NCBI RefSeq assembly: GCF_001038485.1
Contig: NZ_LDUE01000020.1
Span: 37,400 to 101,399, forward strand
From: Ornithinibacillus californiensis
Lineage (GTDB): Bacteria; Bacillota; Bacilli; Bacillales; Amphibacillaceae
Direction: 5' to 3'
DNA length: 64,000 nt
Below, piece after piece: positions 29,349-37,739 of this stretch; the first letter of the stretch is position 1, and each line of letters starts with the position of its first letter. The notes under the pieces are model-generated. The model was not told the origin of the DNA. It did no database searches and was given only the letters and a program-made list of their open reading frames with translations. A program made the translations under genes and the position numbers.

Positions 29349-30363
29349 TTTCTAAAACCTCCACTTCTACTGAGGTTTTATCGTTGATAAAGCTTATTGC
29401 TTTACTTATTTCGCTTGAGTTACCATTAATTTGTACGACAAGCGTACCGTAAGCTCCTAGCTTCGTTTGGGTAATTTTCCCTTGGAGTATATTAATTTCT
29501 ACTTCGTATTCTCTGGAAATTTTACTAATTAAAGCTTGGTTTGCAGACTCCCCAACAAAATGTAATCGCACAACCTTACCACTAGTGTAAACTTCCAATA
29601 ACTGATCTAGGTCACCATCTTCATTTCCCATCACTTGCTCTACAAATTTCTTTGTGACAGCCTGCTGAGGTTTTAAGAAGACTTCCAACACATCACCTTG
29701 CTCCACCACTTTACCATTTTCCATAACTGCAACTCTGTTACAAATTTTGCGAATCACATGCATTTCGTGAGTAATAAGTATTATGGTTAAACCCAATCTT
29801 TCGTTAATATCAACTAGAAGATCTAGTATAGAATTTGTCGTTTCAGGGTCTAATGCTGATGTTGCTTCATCACAAAGTAAAACTTTAGGGTTGTTAGCTA
29901 GTGCTCTGGCAATGCCTACTCGTTGTTTCTGACCTCCACTTAGCTGAGAAGGGTAAGCATTTTCCCTTCCAGAAAGTCCAACAAGCTCTACTAGTTCTTT
30001 TACTCGCTGTTTTCTTTCTTCGTCAGGAACTCCGGCGATTTCCAGTGGAAAAGCAATATTCTCACTAACAGTACGAGACCACAACAGATTAAAATGCTGA
30101 AATATCATTCCAATATCTTGTCTAGCGATTCGAAGGTTACTCTTATGCATAGCTGTTATATCTTGACCTTGTATCGTTACCTTGCCTGAAGTAGGTTCTT
30201 CTAGTCGATTTAATAATCGGATAAACGTACTTTTTCCTGCACCACTATAACCTATGACACCAAATATTTCACCATCTTCAATGGTTAAACTCAAATCATC
30301 AACAGCGTTAATTTCTTTCTGATTTAAGCGAAATATTTTTGTCAAACCTTCTATGGAAATCAT
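29341..30363 (-). CDS. metN: methionine ABC transporter ATPase MetN
   Basis: A 340-residue ATPase. Walker A GYSGAGKST, the signature LSGGQKQR and Walker B VLLCDEATSALD are followed by a C-terminal NIL domain (about residues 265-340) that senses methionine in this family. ATG at 30363 has GAGGAGGG six bases upstream; an in-frame ATG two codons earlier touches the ribosome site and is unlikely. The SAM-I riboswitch sits in its leader. Confidence 0.95.
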   Translation of the reverse strand: MISIEGLTKIFRLNQKEINAVDDLSLTIEDGEIFGVIGYSGAGKSTFIRLLNRLEEPTSGKVTIQGQDITAMHKSNLRIARQDIGMIFQHFNLLWSRTVSENIAFPLEIAGVPDEERKQRVKELVELVGLSGRENAYPSQLSGGQKQRVGIARALANNPKVLLCDEATSALDPETTNSILDLLVDINERLGLTIILITHEMHVIRKICNRVAVMENGKVVEQGDVLEVFLKPQQAVTKKFVEQVMGNEDGDLDQLLEVYTSGKVVRLHFVGESANQALISKISREYEVEINILQGKITQTKLGAYGTLVVQINGNSSEISKAISFINDKTSVEVEVLENA

Positions 30364-30433
30364 ACACATCCCTCCTCTTTCTATGATGTACAAAAATCTA
30401 AATTACATAAGGTTCTTATAGCTCGAAACAAAC

Positions 30434-30468
30434 AAAAAACGCCCTTCTGTAAGAGAACAGAAAGACGT
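30434..30468 (-). terminator. SAM-riboswitch terminator
   Basis: The minus-strand stem acgtctttctgt / acagaagggcgt is followed by six Ts. It is the expression platform of the adjoining aptamer. Confidence 0.9.
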
Positions 30469-30496
30469 AATAATTTAAGTATTAGATCTTCACGTT

Positions 30497-30611
30497 CTCT
30501 CATCTATCAAAGCATAAATGCTTTGTAGGAGTTGGCACCATTTCAAACACAAGTGTCTGACGGTTGCCGCGGTTTCATAGGGCCTTTCCCTCCACCGCTC
30601 TGGATAAGAGA
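30497..30611 (-). ncRNA. SAM-I riboswitch (S box) upstream of metNIQ
   Basis: On the minus strand, in order: CTCTTATCCAGAGCGGTGGA, GGGAAAGGCCCTATGAA, ACCGCGGCAACC, AATGGTGCCAA and the closing GATGAGAG. These are the canonical S-box elements, including the kink-turn and the SAM-contacting AAGGCCC segment. With SAM bound, the terminator at 30434-30468 should form and shut off metN-metI-metQ. Confidence 0.97.
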
Positions 30612-30693
30612 TTCATTGGATATTCGATTTTCAATAAAGTTAACTATATCACCAGTCTATAAAAGTGTCAACTAGTAAAATAAATTTATTTAT

Positions 30694-31011
30694 TTATTTA
30701 TTTTCGGTAAACATCTCTGGCTGATATTCTAAAAGATAACTATAAATATTAGCAATCGAGTGAAATGCATAGATTTTTTCTTGTATGTTATTACTCTTTT
30801 TAATAACTAAACAAGGAACACTCTCAATTTTATTTTCTTGCATAAATTCCGGATACAAAGAGGCATTCATTTCATAAAAAATAGTCTCCTGATGCACAGC
30901 CTCAATCTTTTCTAGCATCGTTCTAGCTAGATGGCATGTTCCACAGAACGGCGTATAAATATATAATAGAAAGTCTTGTTCCTCCAATATTTCTTCAGAT
31001 ATTTCTTTCAA
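30694..31011 (-). CDS. yusE: thioredoxin-like protein YusE
   Basis: A 105-residue thioredoxin-fold protein with active site CGTC (Cys23, Cys26 in TPFCGTCHLAR) and the cis-Pro segment ESVPCLVI. It has no signal peptide. It lies upstream of the met operon as in B. subtilis (yusE), next to the toprim gene yusF, 19 bases away. The redox partner is unknown; the motif differs from the WCGPC of standard thioredoxin. Confidence 0.87.
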   Translation of the reverse strand: MKEISEEILEEQDFLLYIYTPFCGTCHLARTMLEKIEAVHQETIFYEMNASLYPEFMQENKIESVPCLVIKKSNNIQEKIYAFHSIANIYSYLLEYQPEMFTENK

Positions 31012-31030
31012 ATCATCACCTACTCGTAAG

Positions 31031-31387
31031 CTAAACTAAGAAATGGGGATTAACAGCAATATGCTTACCAAGTAGAAGCATTGCCAATATGCGCTCTGGA
31101 GTTGCAGCAACTTCACGATACTCGCTGCTCACATAAATATGATCTGCATGTGGTAGCTCCAATGATAGTTGCTTGCGAAGTTTCATCCCTGATTTATCTT
31201 CATCAACAAGTATATAAACATCTTTCTCATCCAATTGATAGGTTTCTAGCATTTCATCAAAACGCTCAACATCAAAAGTTCCATTCGTACAAATTATTGT
31301 AATCTGATCATCAATAACCTTTTCCAGTTGCTTTTTGTCGGTTAATCCCTCAACAATAATAACACGATCCGGCTGATGTAACATCAT
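31031..31387 (-). CDS. yusF: toprim-domain protein YusF
   Basis: A 118-residue stand-alone toprim domain. The acidic residues are in VIIVEGLTDKKQLE (Glu) and ILVDEDKSGMKLRKQL (Asp-x-Asp), the metal site shared with RNase M5, primases and topoisomerases. Small toprim proteins of this class may process RNA, but no function is established for YusF. The start follows GGGGGATC. It is co-directional with yusE. Confidence 0.88.
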   Translation of the reverse strand: MMLHQPDRVIIVEGLTDKKQLEKVIDDQITIICTNGTFDVERFDEMLETYQLDEKDVYILVDEDKSGMKLRKQLSLELPHADHIYVSSEYREVAATPERILAMLLLGKHIAVNPHFLV

Positions 31388-31440
31388 GATAGATCCCCCT
31401 TAATTAGAAAAGCGTAAGGCGTATAGACAAATGGAAAGTT

Positions 31441-31480
31441 AAAACTGACTCTCTTCCTACATTAGGAAAAAAGTCAGCTC
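31441..31480 (-). terminator. probable terminator after gcvH
   Basis: The minus strand contains ctgact...tttcct, a short loop, and aggaaga..agtcag, then TTTT. The stem is interrupted by a small bulge. Confidence 0.55.
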
Positions 31481-31496
31481 AAGATTCAATATTATA

Positions 31497-31880
31497 TTAG
31501 TCTTGCTCAATTAATTCTTTATATGCTTCAGGTGATAATAGGTTATCAAGCTCTGAGTCATCACTTAATTCGACAACAATCATCCATGCATTTTCATATG
31601 GTGATTCGTTCACAAGCTCTGGGCTATCCTCTAATTCAGCGTTAACCTCAACAACTTTCCCACTAACAGGAGCATATAATTCAGAAACAGTTTTAACAGA
31701 TTCAACACTTCCAAATGGCCCGTCAAGAGTAATTTCATCGCCAACTTCTGGTAGCTCCACGAATACGATATCTCCTAACTCATCTTGGGCGAACTCTGTA
31801 ATACCAACACGAACCGTGTTACCTTCTTTTTTTACCCATTCGTGTTCTTTTGAATATAATAATTCATTTGGTAAGCTCAT
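31497..31880 (-). CDS. gcvH: glycine cleavage system H protein
   Basis: A 127-residue lipoyl carrier of the glycine cleavage system. In Firmicutes it also serves as the hub from which lipoyl groups are passed to other complexes. The lipoylated Lys63 lies in [21 protein letters not shown] at 31880 follows GGAGGG; a start ten codons upstream is not needed. The other gcv genes are elsewhere, the usual arrangement in Bacillus. Confidence 0.96.
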   Translation of the reverse strand: MSLPNELLYSKEHEWVKKEGNTVRVGITEFAQDELGDIVFVELPEVGDEITLDGPFGSVESVKTVSELYAPVSGKVVEVNAELEDSPELVNESPYENAWMIVVELSDDSELDNLLSPEAYKELIEQD

Positions 31881-31951
31881 TGTAATCCCTCCGAATAATT
31901 GGTTGTACATTAACTATACAACCTATAATTGTTTTACGCTAGTATTATTAA

Positions 31952-32308
31952 TTAGACCCAATTACTTTGATATTCTTCTTCTTTAAAACCTACTGTTACA
32001 GCTTTTCCATCTGTTACAATTGGCCGTTTAATGAGCATCCCATCCATTGCTAGGATCTCTGCCATCTCCTCGTTAGTTGCATCTTGTATCTTCTCTTTAA
32101 TATTTAATTCACGATACTTCTTACCGCTCGTATTAAAGAATTTTTTAGCAGGAAGACCACTCTTTTCAATTAGCTCTAAAATCTCTTCCTTAGAAGGTGT
32201 TTCTTCCACAATATGTATGCTGTTATAGGAAACGTTATGCTCATCAAACCATTTCTTCGCTTTTTTGCATGTCCCACAGTTTGGATACCAGTAAAATGTA
32301 AGTGCCAA
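31952..32308 (-). CDS. yusI: ArsC/Spx-family protein YusI
   Basis: A 118-residue thioredoxin-fold protein of the ArsC/Spx group, with CxxC at C11 and C14 (PNCGTCKKA) and the conserved LIKRPIV segment with Arg near residue 94. It is of the YusI subgroup and not Spx itself by context. Spx-type proteins bind RNA polymerase, and the arsenate reductase role is not shown. It is transcribed with gcvH. Confidence 0.85.
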   Translation of the reverse strand: MALTFYWYPNCGTCKKAKKWFDEHNVSYNSIHIVEETPSKEEILELIEKSGLPAKKFFNTSGKKYRELNIKEKIQDATNEEMAEILAMDGMLIKRPIVTDGKAVTVGFKEEEYQSNWV

Positions 32309-32527
32309 AATATCCCCCCTCTATTAAGGTTATTTTACCATGTATTGTGTCGAATTATAAGTGAGATTACTTGAATTGGTTTAGAATAAAAGTTATATGG
32401 ATTTCGTGTTGTGGTACTCAGCAAGTTTCGAGTGTTTTTTATGAAATAACTTTGAGTTTTTGGCTACAACTACTTAAATTGCTGATATACTAGTCTTAGA
32501 ATCAATCAAAGAAAATAAGGAGATATG

Positions 32528-33076
32528 ATGAATTATATAAATAACATACCAATACTACTTATTGCTATCACTCTTATTATTTACATACCACTACGTTTTA
32601 TTTATCGTAAGAAACACAAGATAACGAAGAATCTGTCCCGTGAAATTACATATATATTACTAATAGCATATGTAGAAAGCATACTTTACTTAACATTATT
32701 TCCTACTACTACGGGAGTATCTAATCACGTTTCTATTAATCTAATACCTTTTAAAACTATTAATATGTATATAAACTTCCATCACGATTTTACTCTACAA
32801 GTTATTAATTTGTTAGGTAATATTGTCGTCTTTATTCCCATTGGTATATTTGCTTTACTCTTATTGAAAAGAGTTACTTTCTCTACTGTTTTCTTAATAG
32901 GTTTAATTAGTACGTTGTTTATTGAATTCATGCAATTAGTACTATCTATTAACGGTGTCATCTCTCGAAGCTTTGATGTGGATGATTTAATATTAAATAC
33001 TATCGGTGTAATAATTGGGTACGTAATTGGGATAATTGGACGAAAACTCTTCCCCGACAAAGAGGAAACGGGGTGA
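32528..33076 (+). CDS. VanZ-family membrane protein
   Basis: A 182-residue membrane protein of the VanZ family, with about five spans. Typical features are YILLIAYVESILYLTLFP near residue 45, VINLLGNIVVFIPIGIF in the middle, and FIEFMQLV with SFDVDDLILNTIGVIIGYVIG near the end. VanZ gives low-level teicoplanin resistance in enterococci; most chromosomal homologues are uncharacterised. I use ATG 32528, with AAGGAG five bases before it. The next gene starts 7 bases later. Confidence 0.85.
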   Translation: MNYINNIPILLIAITLIIYIPLRFIYRKKHKITKNLSREITYILLIAYVESILYLTLFPTTTGVSNHVSINLIPFKTINMYINFHHDFTLQVINLLGNIVVFIPIGIFALLLLKRVTFSTVFLIGLISTLFIEFMQLVLSINGVISRSFDVDDLILNTIGVIIGYVIGIIGRKLFPDKEETG

Positions 33077-33083
33077 AATTATT

Positions 33084-33569
33084 TTGCGAGTAAGCGAAGT
33101 TAGTTTAAGAGACATTGAAGAATCTGATCTACCAATTTTCTATAGCCATCAAACAGACAGGGATGCAAATTATATTGCTGCATTCACAGCCAAAGATCCA
33201 TTGGATAAGGAAGCGTTTCTAGGACACTGGAAAAAGATTATGGCGAGTGATACCGTCATAATAAGGACTATCCTTAAAGAAAACACTGTTGTCGGGCATA
33301 TTGCTAAGTTTGAAATGTTTGGTGAACCTGAGATAACCTATTGGCTAGGAAAAGAATATTGGGGCCAAGGAATAACTACGCTTGCATTGACAATGTTTCT
33401 TGAGGTAGTTACCATCAGGCCATTATTTGCTCGTGCGGCAAAAGATAATATCGCCTCTTTAAGGGTACTTAGAAAATGTGGATTTAACATGATTTCTGAA
33501 GATAAAGGATTTGCGAATGCTAGGGGAACAGAAATAGAAGAATATGTTTTAAAACTTAATTCCCTTTGA
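33084..33569 (+). CDS. GNAT-family N-acetyltransferase
   Basis: A 161-residue acetyltransferase of the RimJ/RimL-like group. The N-terminus reads VSLRDIEESDLPIFYSHQ, and the acetyl-CoA loop appears as YWLGKEYWGQGITTLAL. It ends with NIASLRVLRKCGFNMISED. Earlier in-frame codons overlap vanZ, so I choose TTG at 33084, with GGGGTGAAA upstream. The substrate is unknown. It forms a two-gene unit with vanZ, ending in a terminator. Confidence 0.82.
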   Translation: MRVSEVSLRDIEESDLPIFYSHQTDRDANYIAAFTAKDPLDKEAFLGHWKKIMASDTVIIRTILKENTVVGHIAKFEMFGEPEITYWLGKEYWGQGITTLALTMFLEVVTIRPLFARAAKDNIASLRVLRKCGFNMISEDKGFANARGTEIEEYVLKLNSL

Positions 33570-33576
33570 TAATTTA

Positions 33577-33619
33577 GAAAGCTAGTTTTATTAATTTAAA
33601 AATCTAGCTTTCTTTTTTT
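33577..33619 (+). terminator. terminator after the vanZ-acetyltransferase unit
   Basis: The stem gaaagctag / ctagctttc is followed by seven Ts. It also faces the end of the convergent kinase gene. Confidence 0.85.
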
Positions 33620-33631
33620 ATCATTATAAAA

Positions 33632-34402
33632 TCAAAAGAATTCATAAAGACCTTCATCAAAATAAGAATACTCTTCGCTCGAAACCTGATACCTCTTGTA
33701 ACCCTCATAAAAAGCTCTCAGGTATTCTTCATGATTTTTCAAACGACCAATGGCTAATGATTCATCATATCGAGGGTCACCAACCGTCATACCCGCCACA
33801 TCAATAAACATTTTAACTTCTCCGTTAATTACTAATACATTATCAGTTGTACAATCTCCATGAATCACTGTCTGTTTCACTGGTAGAGGCTTATGTAATT
33901 TTAACTTCTCCAGTAGTAGTTTATCTCCGTCCACTCCTCCTTGTTCTAAGTGTCGCTCTGCAAGCTCTAACTGAACTTCTAGCCATTCACCTTCATGATT
34001 CAAAGGATCGATTGGAACTATCTCATGGAGTTGTTGAAGAAGGCTGCCAAAACTCTTTATTAATGCTATTTTTTCTTGGGAATCTTTAGCTTTCCCTAAA
34101 GCACTAGATAAAGAGATTCCATCCTCCAATGACATTATTAAGTGGCTAGCATCATTTTCTTCTATAAACCCGTAAAAGTGAGGAACAGGTATTTTGGTCT
34201 GGTTAACTAGTTTCTCTAGTACCTGAGCTTCCTGCTTAAGCCAATCTCTATACCGCTTCTCAAAGGAACTTTTTAACAAATAATTCCCCTTATTAGTAGT
34301 AATCTTTTGTACGATAGAAGTGCACCCTTGTTCTTCCAATCTTGTAATACTTTTTATTTCACCTACGATATTCCCAATCTTACTTATCAATTGTTTATTC
34401 AA
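33632..34402 (-). CDS. APH-like (aminoglycoside phosphotransferase family) kinase
   Basis: A 256-residue protein kinase-fold phosphotransferase. It has the Lys of the N-lobe in NYLLKSSFEKRY, the catalytic loop VIHGDCTTDNVL and the metal-binding Asp in FIDVAGMTVGDPRYDESLA. It is closer to uncharacterised Bacillus APH/choline-kinase-like enzymes than to a known resistance gene. The start is TTG at 34402 with only a weak ribosome site (GGTG). It sits convergent to the acetyltransferase, in a block that breaks the yusI-fadE order of B. subtilis. Confidence 0.82.
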   Translation of the reverse strand: MNKQLISKIGNIVGEIKSITRLEEQGCTSIVQKITTNKGNYLLKSSFEKRYRDWLKQEAQVLEKLVNQTKIPVPHFYGFIEENDASHLIMSLEDGISLSSALGKAKDSQEKIALIKSFGSLLQQLHEIVPIDPLNHEGEWLEVQLELAERHLEQGGVDGDKLLLEKLKLHKPLPVKQTVIHGDCTTDNVLVINGEVKMFIDVAGMTVGDPRYDESLAIGRLKNHEEYLRAFYEGYKRYQVSSEEYSYFDEGLYEFF

Positions 34403-34486
34403 TTTTTTGACACCACACTTATCTAATGATTCGTGATTTTACAATTTCAATTCTATATTAACAAATATTTAAGATAATCTAATACT

Positions 34487-34517
34487 AAAAAGAGATCGAT
34501 TTGTTATCGACCTCTTT
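34487..34517 (-). terminator. terminator of the fadNAE operon
   Basis: The minus-strand stem aaagaggtcgat / atcgatctcttt with a five-base loop is followed by TTT. It lies just after the fadE stop. Confidence 0.85.
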
Positions 34518-34529
34518 CCATGATTAATA

Positions 34530-36314
34530 TTAAACAGTGTACTTCTCAGCTTCGATAATCCCGGCTGCGATTTCACGCTTCTTAACAATTACATTAGTTG
34601 GAGTGTGACGAGTCAGTTTACGTAGAGAGGAAAGCATCATACGTAACGTATCTCCTTCTTCTACAGCAATTAATGTTTCTTTCGCGTCAGCCTCTATACG
34701 ATTAAAAGCTTCTTGCACATAAACTTGTGTATACAGAAGTTTTTGCTTGTTCTTTTCAGCGCCAGTAGCATTGATTGCTTTTTCTGTACGAAGGATAGCA
34801 CTTTCCATGTTGTAAACTTCAGCAACCATGTCAGCAAGATTCACAAGTATTTCTTGTTCTTTTTCAATCTTTTGCATGTATTTTTGTGCCGCTAATCCTG
34901 CACCAAGCAATACGATTTTCTTTGCGTTTCTTAGTAAATATTTTTCTTGATCAAGAGGCTCTGAACCTGGCTCTTCTGGCATCATCATCATTAACTCTTC
35001 CTGTAAGCTCATTGCTTTTTGGAAAAGTGGTAAGTCACCTTTCATGGCCTTCTTCAACAATGTTCCAGGAACTAGTAAACGGTTGATTTCATTTGTACCT
35101 TCAAAGATACGGTTGATACGTGAGTCACGATAAATGCGCTCTACTTCATACTCTTGCATGAATCCGTAACCACCGTGCATTTGTACCGCTTCATCTGCTG
35201 CATGGTCAAGTAATTCAGTAGCCATGTACTTGTTCATGGAGCACTCGATTTGATATTCTGCAATCGCACGAGCGATTTCTCTTCCGTCTTTTAACTGTTC
35301 CTCTGTTAGTGATCCCATGCGCTGTTCAAATAGTCCAACTGTACGGTATACAGCACTTTCGTTGGCATAGATTTCAGATGCAATCGTAGCAAGTTTTTCT
35401 TGTGTTAATGAGAATTTAGAAATTGGTGTGTTGAATTGTTTACGTTGGTTAACGTATTGTGTAGCAACTTCAAGAGCACGCTTCGCTCCACCAACACCAC
35501 CGATAGCTAATTTATAACGACCTACATTCAAGATATTAAATGCGATAATATGGCCGCGTCCTTTTTCTCCAAGTAAGTTCTCAACTGGCACTTCCGCATC
35601 TTCTAGGATTAATGTACGAGTTGAAGACGATTTGATACCCATTTTCTTTTCTTCAGGACCTGTAGATACACCAGGGAAGTCTTTTTCTACGATAAATGCA
35701 GAGAAGTGCTCACCATCGATTTTTGCATAAACAACAAATACGTCAGCAAAAGCGGAGTTTGTAATCCATTGCTTTTCACCATTTAATACATAGTGCGTTC
35801 CTGCTTCATTTAATTTAGCAGTTGTTTTTGCACCTAATGCGTCTGAACCTGAACCTGGTTCAGTTAGTGCATATGCTGCAATTAGTTCGCCTGTTGCAAG
35901 TTTTGGTAGGTATTTTTCTTTTTGTTCTTCGTTACCAAAGAAAACTATTGGAAGTGATCCAATTCCTACATGTGCTCCGTGAGTAATGGAAAATCCACCG
36001 GCACGAGCAAATTTCTCTGTGATTAAGGATGAACTGATTTTATCTAGTGCTAGGCCGCCGTATTCTTCTGGAACGTCAGCACCTAATAGTCCTAGGTCTC
36101 CTGCTTTTTTAAGTAGGTCTACTGAATGTTCGAATTCATGGTTTTCTAGTTTTTCTACTAGTGGTAGTACTTCTCCTACTACGAAGTCTTCTGTTGTTTT
36201 TGCGATCATTTTGTGTTCGTCTGTAAAGTCTTCCGGTGTGATGATGTCTTCTCCGGATAGGTCTTCTACTAGGAAGGATCCGCCTTTAAATAATTTTTCT
36301 TTTGTTTCGCTCAT
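34530..36314 (-). CDS. fadE: acyl-CoA dehydrogenase FadE
   Basis: A 594-residue FAD enzyme for the first step of beta-oxidation, same length as B. subtilis FadE (YusJ). FAD/substrate motifs are [16 protein letters not shown] and [14 protein letters not shown], with [20 protein letters not shown] near the active site and [13 protein letters not shown] after it. A C-terminal extension of about 150 residues is typical for this subgroup. ATG at 36314 has GAGGATG upstream; a longer frame reads back into the structured repeat and is not coding. Confidence 0.95.
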   Translation of the reverse strand: MSETKEKLFKGGSFLVEDLSGEDIITPEDFTDEHKMIAKTTEDFVVGEVLPLVEKLENHEFEHSVDLLKKAGDLGLLGADVPEEYGGLALDKISSSLITEKFARAGGFSITHGAHVGIGSLPIVFFGNEEQKEKYLPKLATGELIAAYALTEPGSGSDALGAKTTAKLNEAGTHYVLNGEKQWITNSAFADVFVVYAKIDGEHFSAFIVEKDFPGVSTGPEEKKMGIKSSSTRTLILEDAEVPVENLLGEKGRGHIIAFNILNVGRYKLAIGGVGGAKRALEVATQYVNQRKQFNTPISKFSLTQEKLATIASEIYANESAVYRTVGLFEQRMGSLTEEQLKDGREIARAIAEYQIECSMNKYMATELLDHAADEAVQMHGGYGFMQEYEVERIYRDSRINRIFEGTNEINRLLVPGTLLKKAMKGDLPLFQKAMSLQEELMMMMPEEPGSEPLDQEKYLLRNAKKIVLLGAGLAAQKYMQKIEKEQEILVNLADMVAEVYNMESAILRTEKAINATGAEKNKQKLLYTQVYVQEAFNRIEADAKETLIAVEEGDTLRMMLSSLRKLTRHTPTNVIVKKREIAAGIIEAEKYTV

Positions 36315-36352
36315 TTGTTTACATCCTCTCTTAATATCTTTAGCCCTAGTCC

Positions 36353-36468
36353 GCGAGTCGAATACACTTCGCTTTCCGCGGGCGGCTGGTGAGCCTCCTC
36401 GTGCTATCGCACTGTGGGGTCTCACCTATGCCTATCCTCCCGCTGGAGTCTTCGTGTATTCGACTCGC
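36353..36468 (+). repeat. structured repeat family, copy 3, in the fad operon
   Basis: The arms gcgagtcgaatacac (36353-36367) and gtgtattcgactcgc (36454-36468) are exactly complementary. The core matches copy 1 closely and has an apical hairpin gtgc-tatc-gcac. It lies in the 233-base space between fadA and fadE, so it should be present in the fadNAE mRNA just before the fadE start. Confidence 0.9.
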
Positions 36469-36547
36469 TCAGAGCAACTTATGTTATTTGTCTATAAACT
36501 TAAAGTAATAATCTACTAATAAACCAAATAAATTTTAAACTACTAAC

Positions 36548-37723
36548 TTATAACAGTTCAAATACTCCTGCTGCGCCCATGCCTCCGCCGATGCACATGG
36601 TTACTACTCCGAATTGTACGTTTCGGCGTTTCATTTCGTAGGCTAGGCTTAGTGTTAGTTTGGTTCCTGTCATGCCTAGTGGGTGTCCTAAGGCGATTGC
36701 TCCGCCGTTTACGTTTACGATGCTTGTGTCTAGATCTAATGCTTGGATTACACGTACGGATTGGGAAGCGAATGCTTCGTTTAGTTCGAATAATCCGATA
36801 TCAGAAAGGCTTAGACCGGCGATTTCTAGTGCTTTAGGAATTGCTTTTACTGGTCCTACTCCCATAATCTCTGGTTCCACTCCCGCTACAGCGAAGGAAC
36901 GGAATTTCACTAAAGGTTTTAGTCCTTCTGCTTCTGCTTTTTCTCGATCCATTACTAGTACGGATGCTGCACCATCACTCATTTGTGATGAGTTACCTGC
37001 AGTAACAGAACCTTTCACATGAAATGCAGGACGTAATTTTGCAAGTACATCGATTGTCGTACCTTCTCGTACACCTTCATCCGTATCGAAAAGAAATGAC
37101 TTTTCTTCTACTTTGTTGTTCTTCCCAATAAATCGTTCTGTTACTTCTACAGGAACAATCTCATCTTTAAACTTACCTTCTGCGATTGCTTTCGCTGCAC
37201 GCTTATGACTTTCAACTGCAAATGCATCTTGGTCCGCGCGTGATATTCCAAATCGATTTGCTACTTCTTCTGCGGTATGCCCCATTCCCATGTAATAACC
37301 TGGTGCATCTGTAACTAGCGTTGGATTTGGCTTAAATGAGTGCCCTAGCATTGGTACTAGACTCATAGATTCCGCACCACCAGCAACAATGGTGTCACTT
37401 GCTCCTAGCATGATGCGTTCTGATGCAAAGGCAATACTCTGTAAACCAGAAGAACAATAACGGTTAATTGTAATTCCTGGTACGTCATGTTTTAATCCTG
37501 CAAGACCAGCTATATTACGTGCCATATTCATTCCTTGTTCAGCTTCAGGAATAGCACAACCGATTATCACATCATCAATATTCCCATCATAGCCACCAGC
37601 ACGTTTTAGCGTTTCTTTTATCGTAAGAGCTGCTAAATCATCCGGACGATTGTTACGCAAAGATCCTTTGCTTGCTTTTCCTACAGGGGTTCTAGCACCT
37701 GCTACAATAACTGCTTCTCTCAA
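36548..37723 (-). CDS. fadA: acetyl-CoA C-acyltransferase FadA
   Basis: A 391-residue thiolase for the last step of beta-oxidation. The acyl-accepting C90 lies in INRYCSSGLQ. The catalytic His is in NGGAIALGHPLGMTG and the second Cys in VVTMCIGGGMGAA. It begins 17 bases after fadN, and the unusually long gap to fadE is filled by a structured repeat. Confidence 0.96.
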   Translation of the reverse strand: MREAVIVAGARTPVGKASKGSLRNNRPDDLAALTIKETLKRAGGYDGNIDDVIIGCAIPEAEQGMNMARNIAGLAGLKHDVPGITINRYCSSGLQSIAFASERIMLGASDTIVAGGAESMSLVPMLGHSFKPNPTLVTDAPGYYMGMGHTAEEVANRFGISRADQDAFAVESHKRAAKAIAEGKFKDEIVPVEVTERFIGKNNKVEEKSFLFDTDEGVREGTTIDVLAKLRPAFHVKGSVTAGNSSQMSDGAASVLVMDREKAEAEGLKPLVKFRSFAVAGVEPEIMGVGPVKAIPKALEIAGLSLSDIGLFELNEAFASQSVRVIQALDLDTSIVNVNGGAIALGHPLGMTGTKLTLSLAYEMKRRNVQFGVVTMCIGGGMGAAGVFELL

Positions 37724-37739
37724 AACTCTCTCCCCCTCA

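Noticed and set aside
36315..36425. Upstream extension of the fadE reading frame (rich in Ala, Arg, Gly)
   Set aside because: It reads straight through the right-hand part of the structured repeat; the ATG at 36314 has a good ribosome site and gives the usual family length.
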